Positions 21,525-32,389 of a DNA stretch of 64,000 nt are shown here, piece after piece (position 1 is the stretch's first letter; every line of letters begins with the position of its first letter). Made by a program: the position numbers and the translations under genes. Location: positions 238,831,539-238,895,538 of the forward strand of contig JARYHS010013630.1 in NCBI GenBank assembly GCA_031002005.1, written 5' to 3'. The notes beneath the pieces are model-generated. The model had not been told where the DNA came from. It saw only the letters and a list, made by a program, of their open reading frames with translations, and ran no database searches. Origin of the DNA: Vandiemenella viatica. Taxonomy: Eukaryota > Arthropoda > Insecta > Orthoptera > Morabidae.

Positions 21525-22001
21525 CTACCCTGCGGCACTCCCATTTTTTACTTCTACTTCTTTTGATACTGCATTTCCTACCCTAACTTTCTGTTTTCTA
21601 CCTTTTAAAAATTCTTCTACCCAGAAAATCACTTTCCCAACCAATCCAATAGTTTTTACCTTATTTATTACCATTTTGTGGCTCACTCTGTCAAACAACT
21701 TTGACAAATCTAGTGCTACACTATCAATTTGGCCCCTCTTGTCCATTTCATCCGAAATATCTTGCATATATCCCACCAACTGAGATTCGCATGAATATCC
21801 TTGCCTGCTTGAAAACCACTTACGTTCCTCACGTACATTTCTGATGTGGTTGCATATCAATCTTTCCATTAATTTACCTACCATTGATGTCAAACTGATT
21901 GGCCTGTAATTTTCGACTCTATTTATCACTCCTCCTTTATGTACCGGTACTACTATCACACTTTTCCAGTCCTGTGGTAAGCAGCAAGTATCCAGACTCA
22001 A
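21525..22001 (-). pseudogene. CR1-group reverse transcriptase, N-terminal half
   Basis: A 158-codon frame with the RT signatures WKSVIVVPVHKGG, ENYRPISLTSMVGKLMERLI, and ALDLSKLFDRVSHKMVINKV, which holds the first catalytic Asp. It ends by frameshift exactly where GVPQGSVLGPL should follow. It copies the LINE RNA into the target site in intact relatives. Confidence 0.85.
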
Positions 22002-22430
22002 TTCAAATAATATTTCAAGATAAGGTACAGCGTCACATCCAGCTATCTTTAAGACATCTGTAGTAATGTTATCTACACCAGCCCCTTTGTTTTTTCAGCT
22101 TTCTTATTTCCTTTATAATTTCCTCAATGAATTTCAAATTTTATAGTATCTTCATTTCTAATTGTGTTGTTAAGCTCGGTCTCTGAATTAAACCATCACA
22201 TTTCTGATTCTTTGTCCCTAATGCTGTCACTAAACCAGTTACTTAAAATCTCTGCCTTTTTCACACCCTCAGAAACTTCTTCTCCATCCTTATCTATAAG
22301 TGTCTCTACACCCTCCCTTCCCCTCAGTTTCCTGATATAGCCATGGAAATTTCTAGACGTATCAGTCAATGGTCTTCCTGCTATTACAATACTCTTCATC
22401 AACTTTTGTGTAGCCATGTCTTATGATGGG

Positions 22431-24998
22431 TACATGGGGTTAGACATTTTTGTCATGGTGAAACATGATTCAAGCCTGGATTACGCTGCATTAATGGCTG
22501 GAATCCTCTGTCTTTCAGTCCTAAACTGGTAAGCACTGTTCCATATCTTTCAGTCTATAGTGTAATGTCAGCCTTCTTGATCTGATAAAAAAAAAGGGTT
22601 TAATTCGACATTACTGGGTGGTTCCTGTGATCTGAAGTTAGTCAGGGTGGGCGCCAGGTTTTCGGCAGAGTTTCCTATCTCAAAGGAAAACGCCTGTCAA
22701 ACAAAAAAAAAAAAAAGGAAAAAAAAAATTGACCAGATTCCACACTACAAGCTCTAATTAATTCAATGACTTAGGGATGGAGGGTGATTAAAAACGGAGT
22801 TCACAATAAACATTTAAGTCGCTTTTAATCTCAAAACTGGTCAGTAAAAAATTAAGGCACAGATAACAATATTTTGGGGATATAAATTCCTGCATGAGAG
22901 CTATCTCAGGGGGTTTACTGGGCTGAACAGGATTGTAAGTGTCTCTTCCGATCTTGGTGCAAATTACCCAGGATGGCGTACTGTCGGAGGATCAAGGTGC
23001 AGAGCGTTCTCTTTGGTGGGTGATGCCAGCGCTGCTCTCTAGCTGCAGTCCGTCCAGTCTGGTGTTGGAAATCGCAATCCACAGTCTCCGCGTCACTTCT
23101 CCACACCCGTATCTTCCACCTCTTCAACCAATGGGAGCCAAAGACGTTCAGCAACTCGCCAATTGGTGGCTGCCCTCAAAATAAACAAAATAAAACATAA
23201 CGGAGATCAGCTCACATTTTGGTCACATGTGCTGCGACTCTCCTGCGTGAGTCCACACACCATATTTTTTCCTTGGCATCTTCCCGTCCCAGCTACAACA
23301 CGACACTCCTCACCCCACAGAAGCATCCTCCAGGGGGTCTAGAAAAACAGCACACCATACTGCCTGGCTTTCTGCCTCACAGGTCTGTCTGGACATCACA
23401 ACTACCGCTTCTCCCCATGATTTCAAAATCGTTCTTTGGTATGATTTGAAATTCTTGCTCTTCCATCCATCTATTTTATGGCCTGGTACTATACTCTGTT
23501 CTGCGCTGACCAACACCATTTTAATCATTTATTTAATTTGCAACTGTTACTCTGTCTTCAAACCACCTCCACGAATGCTATTAAGCCAAAGCTTGACTTA
23601 CGAGCAATGCTATGTGTTATTTCAAAATTTGTGGACACACAACAAACAGGCCAGCATACATGCAAAAACATTTCTTATATGTATAAAGCTTATAATTCTA
23701 ACATAGTCATCTTTCAGTTTGATATTACAATATATATATTTCTATCACCAACTTAGCGTAAGACATCATCATACAATGTGACATCTCCACAACTCTTTAT
23801 ACTAACGATTCTACTCATAAATTTAGGCACGTGACAATGAAACTTTTAAAACACTATTCGTGCTTCCAAGAAATAACATCAAACAAGAGCCACACTCCCT
23901 GTGACTGGAGCATCTCTATAAGATGATTTTCACCCCAAATAGTAATTGGAAACACTAATGCTACCGATTCCTCAATTTTTTATTTATCCGTCTATTTTCT
24001 TATTATTACTAAATCTTACTATACAATGCCTTCTGCACAACAATAACACCATATCTCTTTTGAAAGCTACTACTCCAGTTTATGGGCAAACAAAATTTTA
24101 TACGCTTAACCGTTTAGAGAAACTAAAATTTTTCAACCCTTCTCATTTCCACATTTACGAATAAACACAACATAGCTAACAATATTTGCATTGAACACTA
24201 CTACAATTCTTCCTAAGACACAAAATCAAATGGCATACTATATGCTAATGCTTACATTATTTCATTACTACCTTTCTGCAGTTTTTTATTATTATTATTG
24301 ATATTATCTTTTACAAGTCATGCCAGACAATCCAGTGTCCTCATCGGCACATTGTGTACACTCCTTATCCACTAGCCTTCTTGGTCTGCACCTTTTGAAC
24401 GCAATCTCCTATTATTGACCGCCACAGCACCCTACGTACTGTGCCATGCGTTCCGCTGGCCGACCATCTGATGTGGGTAAACAACCCAGCAGGCAGAAGG
24501 GCCTGGCGCTGGGGGGTGGCTGGGTGAACGCACTACTCCCCACTGTTCTGGATTCAGTCATGAATACACAAAAATCCTACAGTCCCAAGGCCGTCGGCCT
24601 ACCCAGACCCAGCTGCAAAACTCGGGTCAAATAGTTCTCGTCCCAAATGTGCCCGTCTAATTAACTACGCAGCTTAGATCTCAAATATGCCCGAATAATT
24701 GGCTATATTAGCACTTCCCAACGTCTATCAACGTCTGTGTTTATTCCTTACAGCGGATTGAACATGAAACTACAACTAATACAAACAATCCTACGAACTT
24801 ACTACATTATTTAGCTAGCATAAAGAACAGCTCAAACTTTCCACCAAAGTCCCAAGAGACCAACTAAGTACACACTGAACTAAAAAACTAACTTATTATA
24901 CACATAACTGTGTAAAATTACTCCCAAGTATTGTACAGTAACGCTCACACTACACTATCAAATTTTCTTGCGTCTTCTCTAACACTGTAGGTAATAAC
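22431..24998. other. Intron 1 sequence, no recognised gene
   Basis: Contains A-rich runs near 22700-22730, a GC-richer block at 22930-23450 and a second at 24430-24640, all without recognisable protein motifs. The two blocks could be pieces of an LTR or DNA element, but no ends were identified. The hAT element inserted at 24999 splits this sequence from 27440 onward. Confidence 0.4.
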
Positions 24999-25349
24999 TA
25001 GGGCCCGGATTTTTCAAAAAAGCATATGCGCATATGCAAATGCATATTTTGAGGGTTAGTGCATATTTTATGGATATGTGCATATTTTAGCTTTTATTTC
25101 ATCTCATAACTGAATATCCGATACTTCTGAAGAAACTGTAAAGCCTAATGTACCTGTATGTTGGACATCCTTGGCAACCGCAACAAGTAAGTTAAATTCT
25201 TGGAGTAAACAGGATTTTTTTGTACTGGCATTCACATGTAGAGAATTTTCTACCTTATCCAAACTCACACAGTGACATGTTTGGAGGTGCTGCAAATGGA
25301 AAATTTGTGTGGCGGCGACCTTCTCTACTGCCCTGAGCGGTAACATTCA

Positions 25350-25480
25350 CGGGAAGGGCGGGTGGGGTCGGCAAAATCAAAGAATAGCTCTATTCTCCCT
25401 CAGGCGGCAAATTCTTGTTTGAGGAGACGACAGTCACAAGTATTTACCCCCACTTGGAATATTCGTTATCTACCAGTGTG
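25350..25480 (+). repeat. Segment inside the hAT shared with 54100-54260 (inverted)
   Basis: AATAGCTCTATTCTCCCTCA, GGCAAATTCTTGTTTGAGGA and the following ~40 bp match the reverse complement of 54110-54230. The short peptides also match (NSSILPQAANSCLRRRQSQV here, NSSILPRVANSCLRGRQSQV there). It lies between the left terminus and the transposase start. Confidence 0.6.
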
Positions 25481-25719
25481 TTTATTCGTGCGACAACTAC
25501 CGGGAAGGCCAGCGGTTTTCTTTAATCTTTTCGGGAATATTCCCCTAATTGCGGTACGAGCCAGTTTTCCTGAGAACAGATTCCTGGCTTCCAGACCTGA
25601 GGGATTCGTACTTTTAAAGGGACGTGTACATTCCTTTCCAAAAACAGTAGCCTCTCAAAGTTTGTGTTGACAGGAGTGTTCGTGTGCTAAGATTAAGTTT
25701 CTTTAATCTGACTCCAAAA

Positions 25720-27204
25720 ATGCCTAAAGAAAAATGCACAAGATCAGTTTTAATTAAGCAGTGGATTTCAGGCAACAGTGACTATTCTAGTGACGGTGAA
25801 GTTGTGTACTGTCAAGTATGTGAGAAGAATATAAAATGTGAGAAAAAATTTCAACTTGAACAGCATTCTAAAACAGCTGTACATCTCAGGTCAAAAGAAA
25901 AGAATAGGAACACGCAACAGCTACTTTTAACTCAGGTATCACGGTCTGTTAATACATTCTCTGCTGACCTGTGTAAGGCTTTTGTATGCAGCAATATCCC
26001 GCTGCATAAATTGAATAATCCAGATCTACGAGCATTTCTTCCAAAGTATTGTGTTAATCAAAGGATACCGGATGAATCCACCCTCAGGAAAAATTATTTG
26101 CTCTCTCTACACGATTCTGTCCTGGATTCAATTCGGTCTGACATAGGAGGGAACTGTGTCTGGATATCGGTAGATGAAACAACCGATTCATGTGGCCGAT
26201 ACGTAGCGAACTTTATAGTGGGCAAACTATGTCAAGAAGAACCCGGAAAACCACATTTACTTTCAACCAAAGTGTTAGAGAAAACCAACCACAGTACAAT
26301 TGCAAGATTTATAAACGATTCCCTGCGACTTCTGTGGCCTACTGAATCGGAGAGTGATTGTTACAAGGTGCGTGTTTTAATCACAGACGCAGCTTCATAT
26401 ATGTTAAAAGCTGGTCAGTCGCTTCGAGTGTTTTTCCCTAATCTGATCCATGTTACATGTTTGGCGCATGGATTACATCGCATTGCAGAAGAGATACGTT
26501 CTCTATTTCCTTCAGTTAACAAAGTAATTTCAAGTGGAAAAAAAGTGTTCCTAAAAGCACCAGCGCGTGTACAGTTTTATAAGGATCGTCTGCCTGAGGT
26601 TCCTCTTCCACCGGAACCTGTTCTCACTAGATGGGGAACTTGGTTGTCTGCAGTGCTGTTCTACCAGGAGAACTTTCATCAAGTGAAAGATGTGGTTACA
26701 AGTATTGGTCATGACGATCGTGCTGCGTGTGTTCGTGAAGCAAAGTGCGCATTTGATTGTGATACTGTATATCGAGATATCAATTTCATCCATGTACACT
26801 ATTCGTCACTTTCTAATGCTATTAAGGGTCTAGAAACTAGCGGTGCACCCCTTCACGAGTCTATTCAGTTGCTTCACAAAACAATTTCTTCTTTAAATGC
26901 CGTCCCTGGTGAAATTGGAGAAAAAGTTAAATCTAAACTCAGCAGGGTGTTAGACTCAAACCCAGGTCTGCAAAAGATTCAATCAATTAATACGTATTTA
27001 AGTGGAACCACACAATCTTTGCCAGATGAATGTTCCGAACAGTCAGCACCATCGTACAAGTATTGCCCAATAACGTCCGTTGACGTGGAACGATCATTTT
27101 CGGCTTATAAACTAATTTTGTCTGACAACAGAAAATCTTTGACCCCTGAAAACATTGAAAAACTGTTGGTAACATATTGTGATTCATCATTTTGTAAGGA
27201 ATGA
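25720..27204 (+). CDS. hAT transposase, CGGBP1-like N-terminus, intact
   Basis: 494 codons from the first ATG (25720); the frame is open 12 codons further upstream but has no earlier ATG. A BED-type zinc finger has Cys31, Cys34, His49 and His55. Residues ~78-127 resemble CGG-repeat-binding protein 1 ([20 protein letters not shown], then DLRAFLPKY). RNase H-like core acids are likely Asp152 (WISVDETTD) and Asp223 ([11 protein letters not shown]), with the CLAHGLHR Cys-x2-His at 247-250. The hAT dimerisation tail carries [20 protein letters not shown] near residues 445-465. The third acid lies in the C-terminal half but I cannot assign it. It would bind and cut its own ends. No frameshift or stop was seen. 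Domestication is unlikely given the terminal repeats and target duplication. Confidence 0.88.
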   Translation: MPKEKCTRSVLIKQWISGNSDYSSDGEVVYCQVCEKNIKCEKKFQLEQHSKTAVHLRSKEKNRNTQQLLLTQVSRSVNTFSADLCKAFVCSNIPLHKLNNPDLRAFLPKYCVNQRIPDESTLRKNYLLSLHDSVLDSIRSDIGGNCVWISVDETTDSCGRYVANFIVGKLCQEEPGKPHLLSTKVLEKTNHSTIARFINDSLRLLWPTESESDCYKVRVLITDAASYMLKAGQSLRVFFPNLIHVTCLAHGLHRIAEEIRSLFPSVNKVISSGKKVFLKAPARVQFYKDRLPEVPLPPEPVLTRWGTWLSAVLFYQENFHQVKDVVTSIGHDDRAACVREAKCAFDCDTVYRDINFIHVHYSSLSNAIKGLETSGAPLHESIQLLHKTISSLNAVPGEIGEKVKSKLSRVLDSNPGLQKIQSINTYLSGTTQSLPDECSEQSAPSYKYCPITSVDVERSFSAYKLILSDNRKSLTPENIEKLLVTYCDSSFCKE

Positions 27205-27252
27205 AACGTGTATATCAGTGAGTTGACATAAAATAAATCATTTGATAACTGT

Positions 27253-27362
27253 ATATTCTTTAATAGTTAGTCCATGTTCGTTAATTGTTAGTGTATATTC
27301 GTTAATTGTTAGTGTAGATTCGTTAATTGTTAGTGCATATTCTTTAATTGTTAGTGCATATT
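27253..27362 (+). repeat. 21-bp tandem repeat, five copies, in the hAT right end
   Basis: TTCGTTAATTGTTAGTGYATA-type units with the TTAAT anchor at 27260, 27281, 27302, 27323 and 27344, exactly 21 bp apart. Two units end in GCATAT, linking them to the element's subterminal motifs. Confidence 0.85.
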
Positions 27363-27439
27363 TTAGGACTTTTTTGTGCATATTTGCATGCATATATTAG
27401 ATGTTTTACGTGCATATATATCCGGGCCCTAGTAATAAC

Positions 27440-28244
27440 TCTACTCGAAATGCGCTTACTCCCTTACCAAAAATTTTGCATCTTGTCTTCCGCCAACAAA
27501 AGCAACCCTATTAGGAAAATCTAAATTCATCCGTTATCTCAAACGCCAAAAGAAGTAACTTTGCTTGGAGAATCCAGCAAGAAAACCTTCACTACTATGC
27601 CATGCTCAATGACAATCTCCATCATGGATTAGCACTTTCCAATAATCTCACCTGCCATGAATTTTTACCTGCGAACTCCACAGTTACTTTTTTAACAGAC
27701 GATTCCAAAAAGAAACCCAAGTAGTGATGTCAAGGAATGTGATACGCTCTGAGAAACACGATGCTGACTTGATGGAACCACTTTAAACCCACTTCCCACT
27801 ATGCTGAAAAATCAAGCGTGTACAAAACATCGTTATACCAGACACAGCACACTTCCACCACCTTAAACACAGTACACAGGAGCCCCAGGGTATAATCACT
27901 TTTTTACGATGTAATATCACTAAAACACAACACTTTTAAACATTTTAAAAGTCCTCATAAAAATAATCAGCCATTAGTAAATAAATTTTGTATAAAGAAA
28001 CAGCAATAAAGAATTTAAAGCCACTTAAAACACTGGTCTTATAATTTATTATGTAAACTTGCATTCTAAACTTCATGAAACCATGAGTTTAAAGCAGTAA
28101 TTGAAATCAGCTGATAGCGTAAGATGAACATAATTTCTTCCAGTATAACATACTAAAATTTCGGAATGTTTTATAGTCATACAAGTCGCAGCTTGATTTC
28201 AAATGAAATATATTGAAGCCCATGCTTTTCATACAGTTTTAATT
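27440..28244. other. Intron 1 sequence, nothing recognised
   Basis: AT-rich, G-poor sequence that continued from 24998 before the hAT insertion. Confidence 0.4.
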
Positions 28245-28940
28245 ATTATTACTGGTACTACTATTGCACTTTTCCAGTCTTGTGGTAAGCAGCAAGTATC
28301 CAGACTCAATTTAAATAATATTACAAGATAAGGTACAATGTCACATCCAGCTATCTTTAAGATATCTGTAGTAATATTATCTGCACCAGCCCCCCCTTTT
28401 CTTTCAGCTTGCTTATTTCCTTCATGATTTATACAGGATGAATTTCAAATTTTTTAGTATCTTCATTTCTAATAGTATTGTTAAGCTCATTCTCCGAATT
28501 GGACCTTCCCGTTTCTGATTCATTGTCCCTAATGCTCTCACTAAACCAGTTACTTAAAATCTCTGCCTTTTTCAAATCCTCAGTAACTACTTCTCCATCC
28601 TTATCTATAAGAGTCTCTACACCCTCCCTTCCCCTCAGTTTCCTGATATAGCCATAGAAATTTCTAGATACATCAGTCAGTGGTCCTCCTTCACTGACAA
28701 TACTCTTCATAAACCTGTCTTTAGCCACGTTCTTTGCTATTATTAAGTCCTTGTTTAGTTGTTTCAAATATTCCCTACTACCCTGCTGTTTCTTAACTCT
28801 ATTGTGTTCTCTTCGTACCAACCTCTTTAACCTCCTGACTTCCCTATTATAGTACACAGGTCCTCTACTTCTCTTTAATTTCTGCTTTGGAATGAATTTT
28901 TCTTCCCCCTTTCTTATCTCCTTCACCAACAAAATTTAAC
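28245..28940 (-). mobile_element. CR1-group LINE fragment (linker to RT start)
   Basis: Minus-strand frame 28932-28429 (167 codons, Lys/Arg-rich) contains YYNREVRRLKRLVRREHNRV, a VSRNFYGYIRKLRGREGVET segment and KAEILSNWFSESIRD, the region between endonuclease and RT. The next ~180 bp match the RT start of the 20645-22430 copy. Both ends are cut, so the fragment is missing its 3' half, which normal LINE truncation does not explain. It ends about 50 bp upstream of the second GGT exon. Confidence 0.82.
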
Positions 28941-28989
28941 TTTGTATTATTGTAATTGTACTGATTATATGAACTATTTTTTTCTTCAG

Positions 28990-29182
28990 GTGTACTTTCA
29001 GCTGCAATACCAGGCATGCTTTCTGGCTTATGGGAGGCTCATAAGAAGTATGGTGTATTGCCATGGAATAAGCTGATTAATCCAGCAATAGATATGGCTT
29101 TATCTGGAGTAAGAGTCAGTAAAGATCTTGCAAATAGTATAGAGAAATTTCATGGATTGATCACTGCTGATACTACTATGAA
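28990..29182 (+). CDS. GGT: GGT-family exon: AIPG / WEAHKKYG segment
   Basis: Encodes (G)VLSAAIPGMLSGLWEAHKKY then GVLPWNKLINPAIDMALSGV and a VSKDLANSIE segment. The S-x-A-x-PG and AH-x-x-YG-x-LPW motifs are standard in GGT after the first core block. The acceptor is a long T-rich tract ending TTTTCTTCAG (28980-28989), and the donor is AA|GTAAGT at 29183. The incoming split codon is G|GT (Gly) and the outgoing AA|A (Lys), both matching the neighbouring exons. It is flanked within about 50 bp on the left and 25 bp on the right by minus-strand LINE fragments. Confidence 0.93.
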
Positions 29183-29204
29183 GTAAGTTCGTTCATACTG
29201 ATTA

Positions 29205-30080
29205 TTTATGGAATTTATTTATTTCAAATAACAATAATAAATTAATTTTTCCTGCGCCTGTCTTCTTTTGCCCTCTTTGAATTTTTAATTTACATTTTTC
29301 CAGTATTTCTGGTAAATTATTAATTTCTCTTGGTAATTTATTCCAATTCCTGACCATCTTGCCTATAAAAGAAAAACTTCCCACATCCAGCTTATGTTCA
29401 TGGTAATCTTTTCCTTCCCATGAACATTTCCACACCTCATCAGCAGTATTCACTTTCTACATTTCAACCACTCTCTTTGCCCTCCTCCTGTCTTCCAATG
29501 AATACCATTCCAACTCCTTTATCATATCAGTAACCGATTGTCTTCTGTGGTAATTTCCTGAGACAAATCTAGCAGCCCTTCTTTGCACCACCTCCAACTC
29601 GTGTTTTTGATATCCAAAATGTGTGACCCATACTACACTACCATATTCAAGCAATGGCCTGACCAAAGTATAGTAACCCAATTCCCTTACTTTTCTGGTA
29701 CATCCTCCCATCATTCTCTCCAACAAATGAAGGATTTTGAAATCCTTTACCTGTCCAATGTTTGCTGCCCAGTTTGTTTGTTATTAAATATTATGCCAAG
29801 GTATTTACATTTCAAGTCTTCAACAAGCAACTCCTTCCACACTTTATAATCAAAATCAACTTTGATTTTTAATCTGTGTATCTAACAAACTGACTTTTCT
29901 TTTCATTTATATTTATCCCATGTTGACCTACCCAGGTAGATATCCTGTCCAGACCACCCTGCAGCTGTTAAGTCTTCTCCCGTTTTGATCCTAATATATA
30001 ATATTGTTATCTACGAACAAACTAACTTCTGATAGTAAACTATGAATACAAACGTTCATTAGAATAATAACTACCAATGA
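29205..30080 (-). mobile_element. CR1-group LINE, 3' part
   Basis: Minus-strand 3' part from a decayed RT active-site region (near 30030) through LERMMGGCTRKVRELGYYTL and RRAARFVSGNYHRRQSVTDM, ending GKMVRNWNKLPREINNL near 29320 and an A/T-rich tail at 29205-29225. A frame change near 29455 separates the two open blocks (29726-29457 and 29453-29202). It is the same family as 20645-22430 but more decayed at the active site. Confidence 0.83.
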
Positions 30081-30800
30081 GAACTAGGTGGAGAAACTGA
30101 TGCTTATGCAGTCTGTTTGGGAAGAACAAAAAAAAGATTAAACAGTTACCAAAACTGTTGGTATCCACACCCGTATAAAATTACTTCCATATTTTTTAAC
30201 TGTCAAAGATGATCAAAATTCGACATTAAGTAATAATTTGAATGCTTATCTGTATGTTGTATGTAATTTTTTTATGAATTTCTTGTTTTCAATAGCTGCA
30301 AAAAAAATTTGGTTCAAGAATATGTAATTGGAAGCGCCTATCTTAGGATTTACTGGATGACTTGTGGGAAAATTTCACAAATAAAAAACCATTGAATAGT
30401 GAGGTTGAATTCTTGTAACATAACAAAGCATAACTGCACTTTTGTAGCAAATATTTTTTTTAGTGTAATGAGCATGCATCAAAATACTTACAACATATTA
30501 TGGAACAGTTAGGAAATTTTAAAACTATGAATGCACGACAAACTGTCACTGACCTTAAAAGAATACAACCAACACAAACAAAATGCACATAGCATATCAA
30601 CATCTCTATGATATGTGTTGCTGTCATAGGCTGTGAGAAACTTTTTCATGACTAAAATGTTTACATTGGAATTGTATAGAGAAACAAAAATGTTTCTGTT
30701 ACAGAAAAATAAATATATATATCTGGAATGTTACTTATTGTATAAAAAACAGTTTACTGACATCTCTGCGATATCAGCTGTTGTATACTCTCTCGTATGC
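30081..30800. other. AT-rich intron 2 sequence
   Basis: No open frames or repeats of note. Confidence 0.4.
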
Positions 30801-30809
30801 ATGACCTCT

Positions 30810-32140
30810 TAAGCATTAAATTCCGAAAAATTCTTTCTCAATTTGTGATTTTACCTAAATGAAGACTTTAAACTGTTGCACGATGTCATTTATCGATTCT
30901 GTCAGGTATGGAATGAGATAAATGACTTGTAATTAAAAAAGAAAAAAAACGGTGTAGAAATAATGTTGATAATTTTATCCCTTTAAGGGTCAAATTCTAA
31001 AAAATTCCTTTTACAAAATATGGTATTAACAAAGCGGACACTTTGGTATTTAAAATGATGCCTCATTTATCGTTTTCGGTTAGGTATCAAGGGAGATAAA
31101 TGGCTCGTGACAGAAAAATCGTTGCAGAAACATTAATACTTTTGCTCTTTAAGGGGTGAATTTTGAAAAAATTTTTCCTTAATATATGGTGTAACGAAAC
31201 CAAAGACCTTAAAAAGATTTTAATCATTTAAAATGACACCACGTTTATCAATTTTGTTTAATTATCAAGAGAGAAATGACTTGCAACACAAAAAAAAACT
31301 CATTTTAGAAACGTATATTTTTGCCCTTTAAGGGTTTAATTCAGAAAAAGTCCTGAATTAAAATATGATGCAACCACAGCGGAGATCTTAATCTTAATGA
31401 TATCTATTTATCAATTTTGGTTAGATATTAATGGAGATAAATGGTCCGTAACACAAAAATGTGTAGTAGAACCATTGATACTTTCTCTCTTTAAGGGTTG
31501 AATTGCAAAAAAAAATCTTTCTTAGTATATGAAGTCACCAAAGTGGAGACATTACTCTTCATAATCCTACTTCATTTACTGATTTAAGTTAGGTATCCAG
31601 GGAGATAAATGGCTCGAGAGACAAAAAATGTATTTCAGAAATACTGATATGTTTTACCTTTAACGGTTAAAATAAGAAAATTCCTTTCTTAAAATATGTG
31701 ATCACAGTGGAGACCTTAATCCTTAGAACGATACCTCATTGATCTATTACAGTTATATATTAATGGAGATGACTCGTGACACACAAAAACATGTTGCAGA
31801 AACATTGATACTTATTCCCTTTAAGGGTTGAATTACAAAAAATTTCTTAATGTATGTCACCAAAGCTGAGACATTACTCTTTATAATCCTACTGCATATA
31901 TCAATTTTAGTTAGATATCCCAGGAGATTAATGGCTTGAGACACAAAAAAATGCATTTGAGAAAATTTACAATTTTTTTTCTTTGAGGATCAAATTTGGA
32001 AAAATTAGTTTCTTAAAATATGTTGTCATAAATGCGGATATCTTAAGCTTTAAAATTATACCTCATTTATCAAGTTCGGTTTGGTATGAAGGGAGATAAT
32101 GGCCTGTGACAATAAAAAAAACTTATAGAAGTAGTATATA
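30810..32140 (+). repeat. Tandem satellite-like array, ~165-bp unit, about eight copies
   Basis: Each unit carries CTTTAAGGGTTGAATT, a run of A and TTCCTTTCTTAAAATATG, GT-ACCAAAGCGGAGACCTTA, TTTATCAATTTTGGTTAGGT and GGAGATAAATGGCTCGTGAC. The CTTTAAGGGT anchor appears at about 30981, 31147, 31326, 31489, 31658, 31819 and 31981, with a weaker one near 30815. The spacings are 161-179 bp. Units differ by many substitutions and small indels, so the array is old. It lies within GGT intron 2. Confidence 0.9.
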
Positions 32141-32389
32141 TGATAACTGATAATGCTAAAATTCCACAAACAAGTTTTCAATTCTATTAAAATACTGTGA
32201 ATGAGGAAGGCAGTAATAGGCACAACTGCAATAAGCTGGTAATTACTTCTTCTTTTTTTTTCAAAAAAATTTTAACATTCACCAGCTTATTAGAATAAAA
32301 TTTGTACTCAAACACATTCTAGTAAAAGCAAGAACACATATTTGCTTTGTAGTGAAAACTAGGAATACAGTATAGACCACATCGCATTC
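32141..32389. other. AT-rich spacer
   Basis: Nothing recognised. Confidence 0.4.

Larger units (their letters stand above)
20645..22430 (-). mobile_element. CR1-group LINE, 5'-truncated
   Basis: Minus-strand non-LTR retrotransposon: linker segment (KAEILSNWFSDSIRD, near 22250), RT start (PVHKGGVINRVENYRPISLT, near 21930), RT core with ALDLSKLFDRVSHK, GVPQGSVLGP across a frameshift near 21530, FADD active site (LFADDKMLY, near 21445), and C-terminus ERVQKRAARFVSGNY near 21060. The 3' end is an A/T-rich tail at 20645-20665. Frameshifts near 22190, 21535 and 21300 kill it. The endonuclease is lost to truncation. Related copies: 28245-28940, 29205-30080, 32390-34700, 53395-53690 and 62340-62480. 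Confidence 0.88.
24999..27431 (+). mobile_element. Complete hAT transposon with intact transposase frame
   Basis: Perfect 8-bp target duplication GTAATAAC at 24991-24998 and 27432-27439. Inverted ends are TAGGGCCCGGAT and ATCCGGGCCCTA. Subterminal GCATATTT/GCATATG motifs are dense at both ends (25022-25095 and 27330-27420), a usual binding arrangement for hAT transposase. One uninterrupted transposase frame (25720-27204) lies inside. It sits in GGT intron 1 in the same orientation as the gene. Intact structure implies a young and possibly mobile copy. Confidence 0.92.

Noticed and set aside
25720..27204. Domesticated host CGGBP1-like gene
   Set aside because: It sits inside matching inverted ends with a perfect 8-bp target duplication, so it is a transposon gene.
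28245..30080. One LINE interrupted by the GGT exon
   Set aside because: The fragments are in the wrong order on the minus strand, and an exon with good splice sites cannot be the insert.
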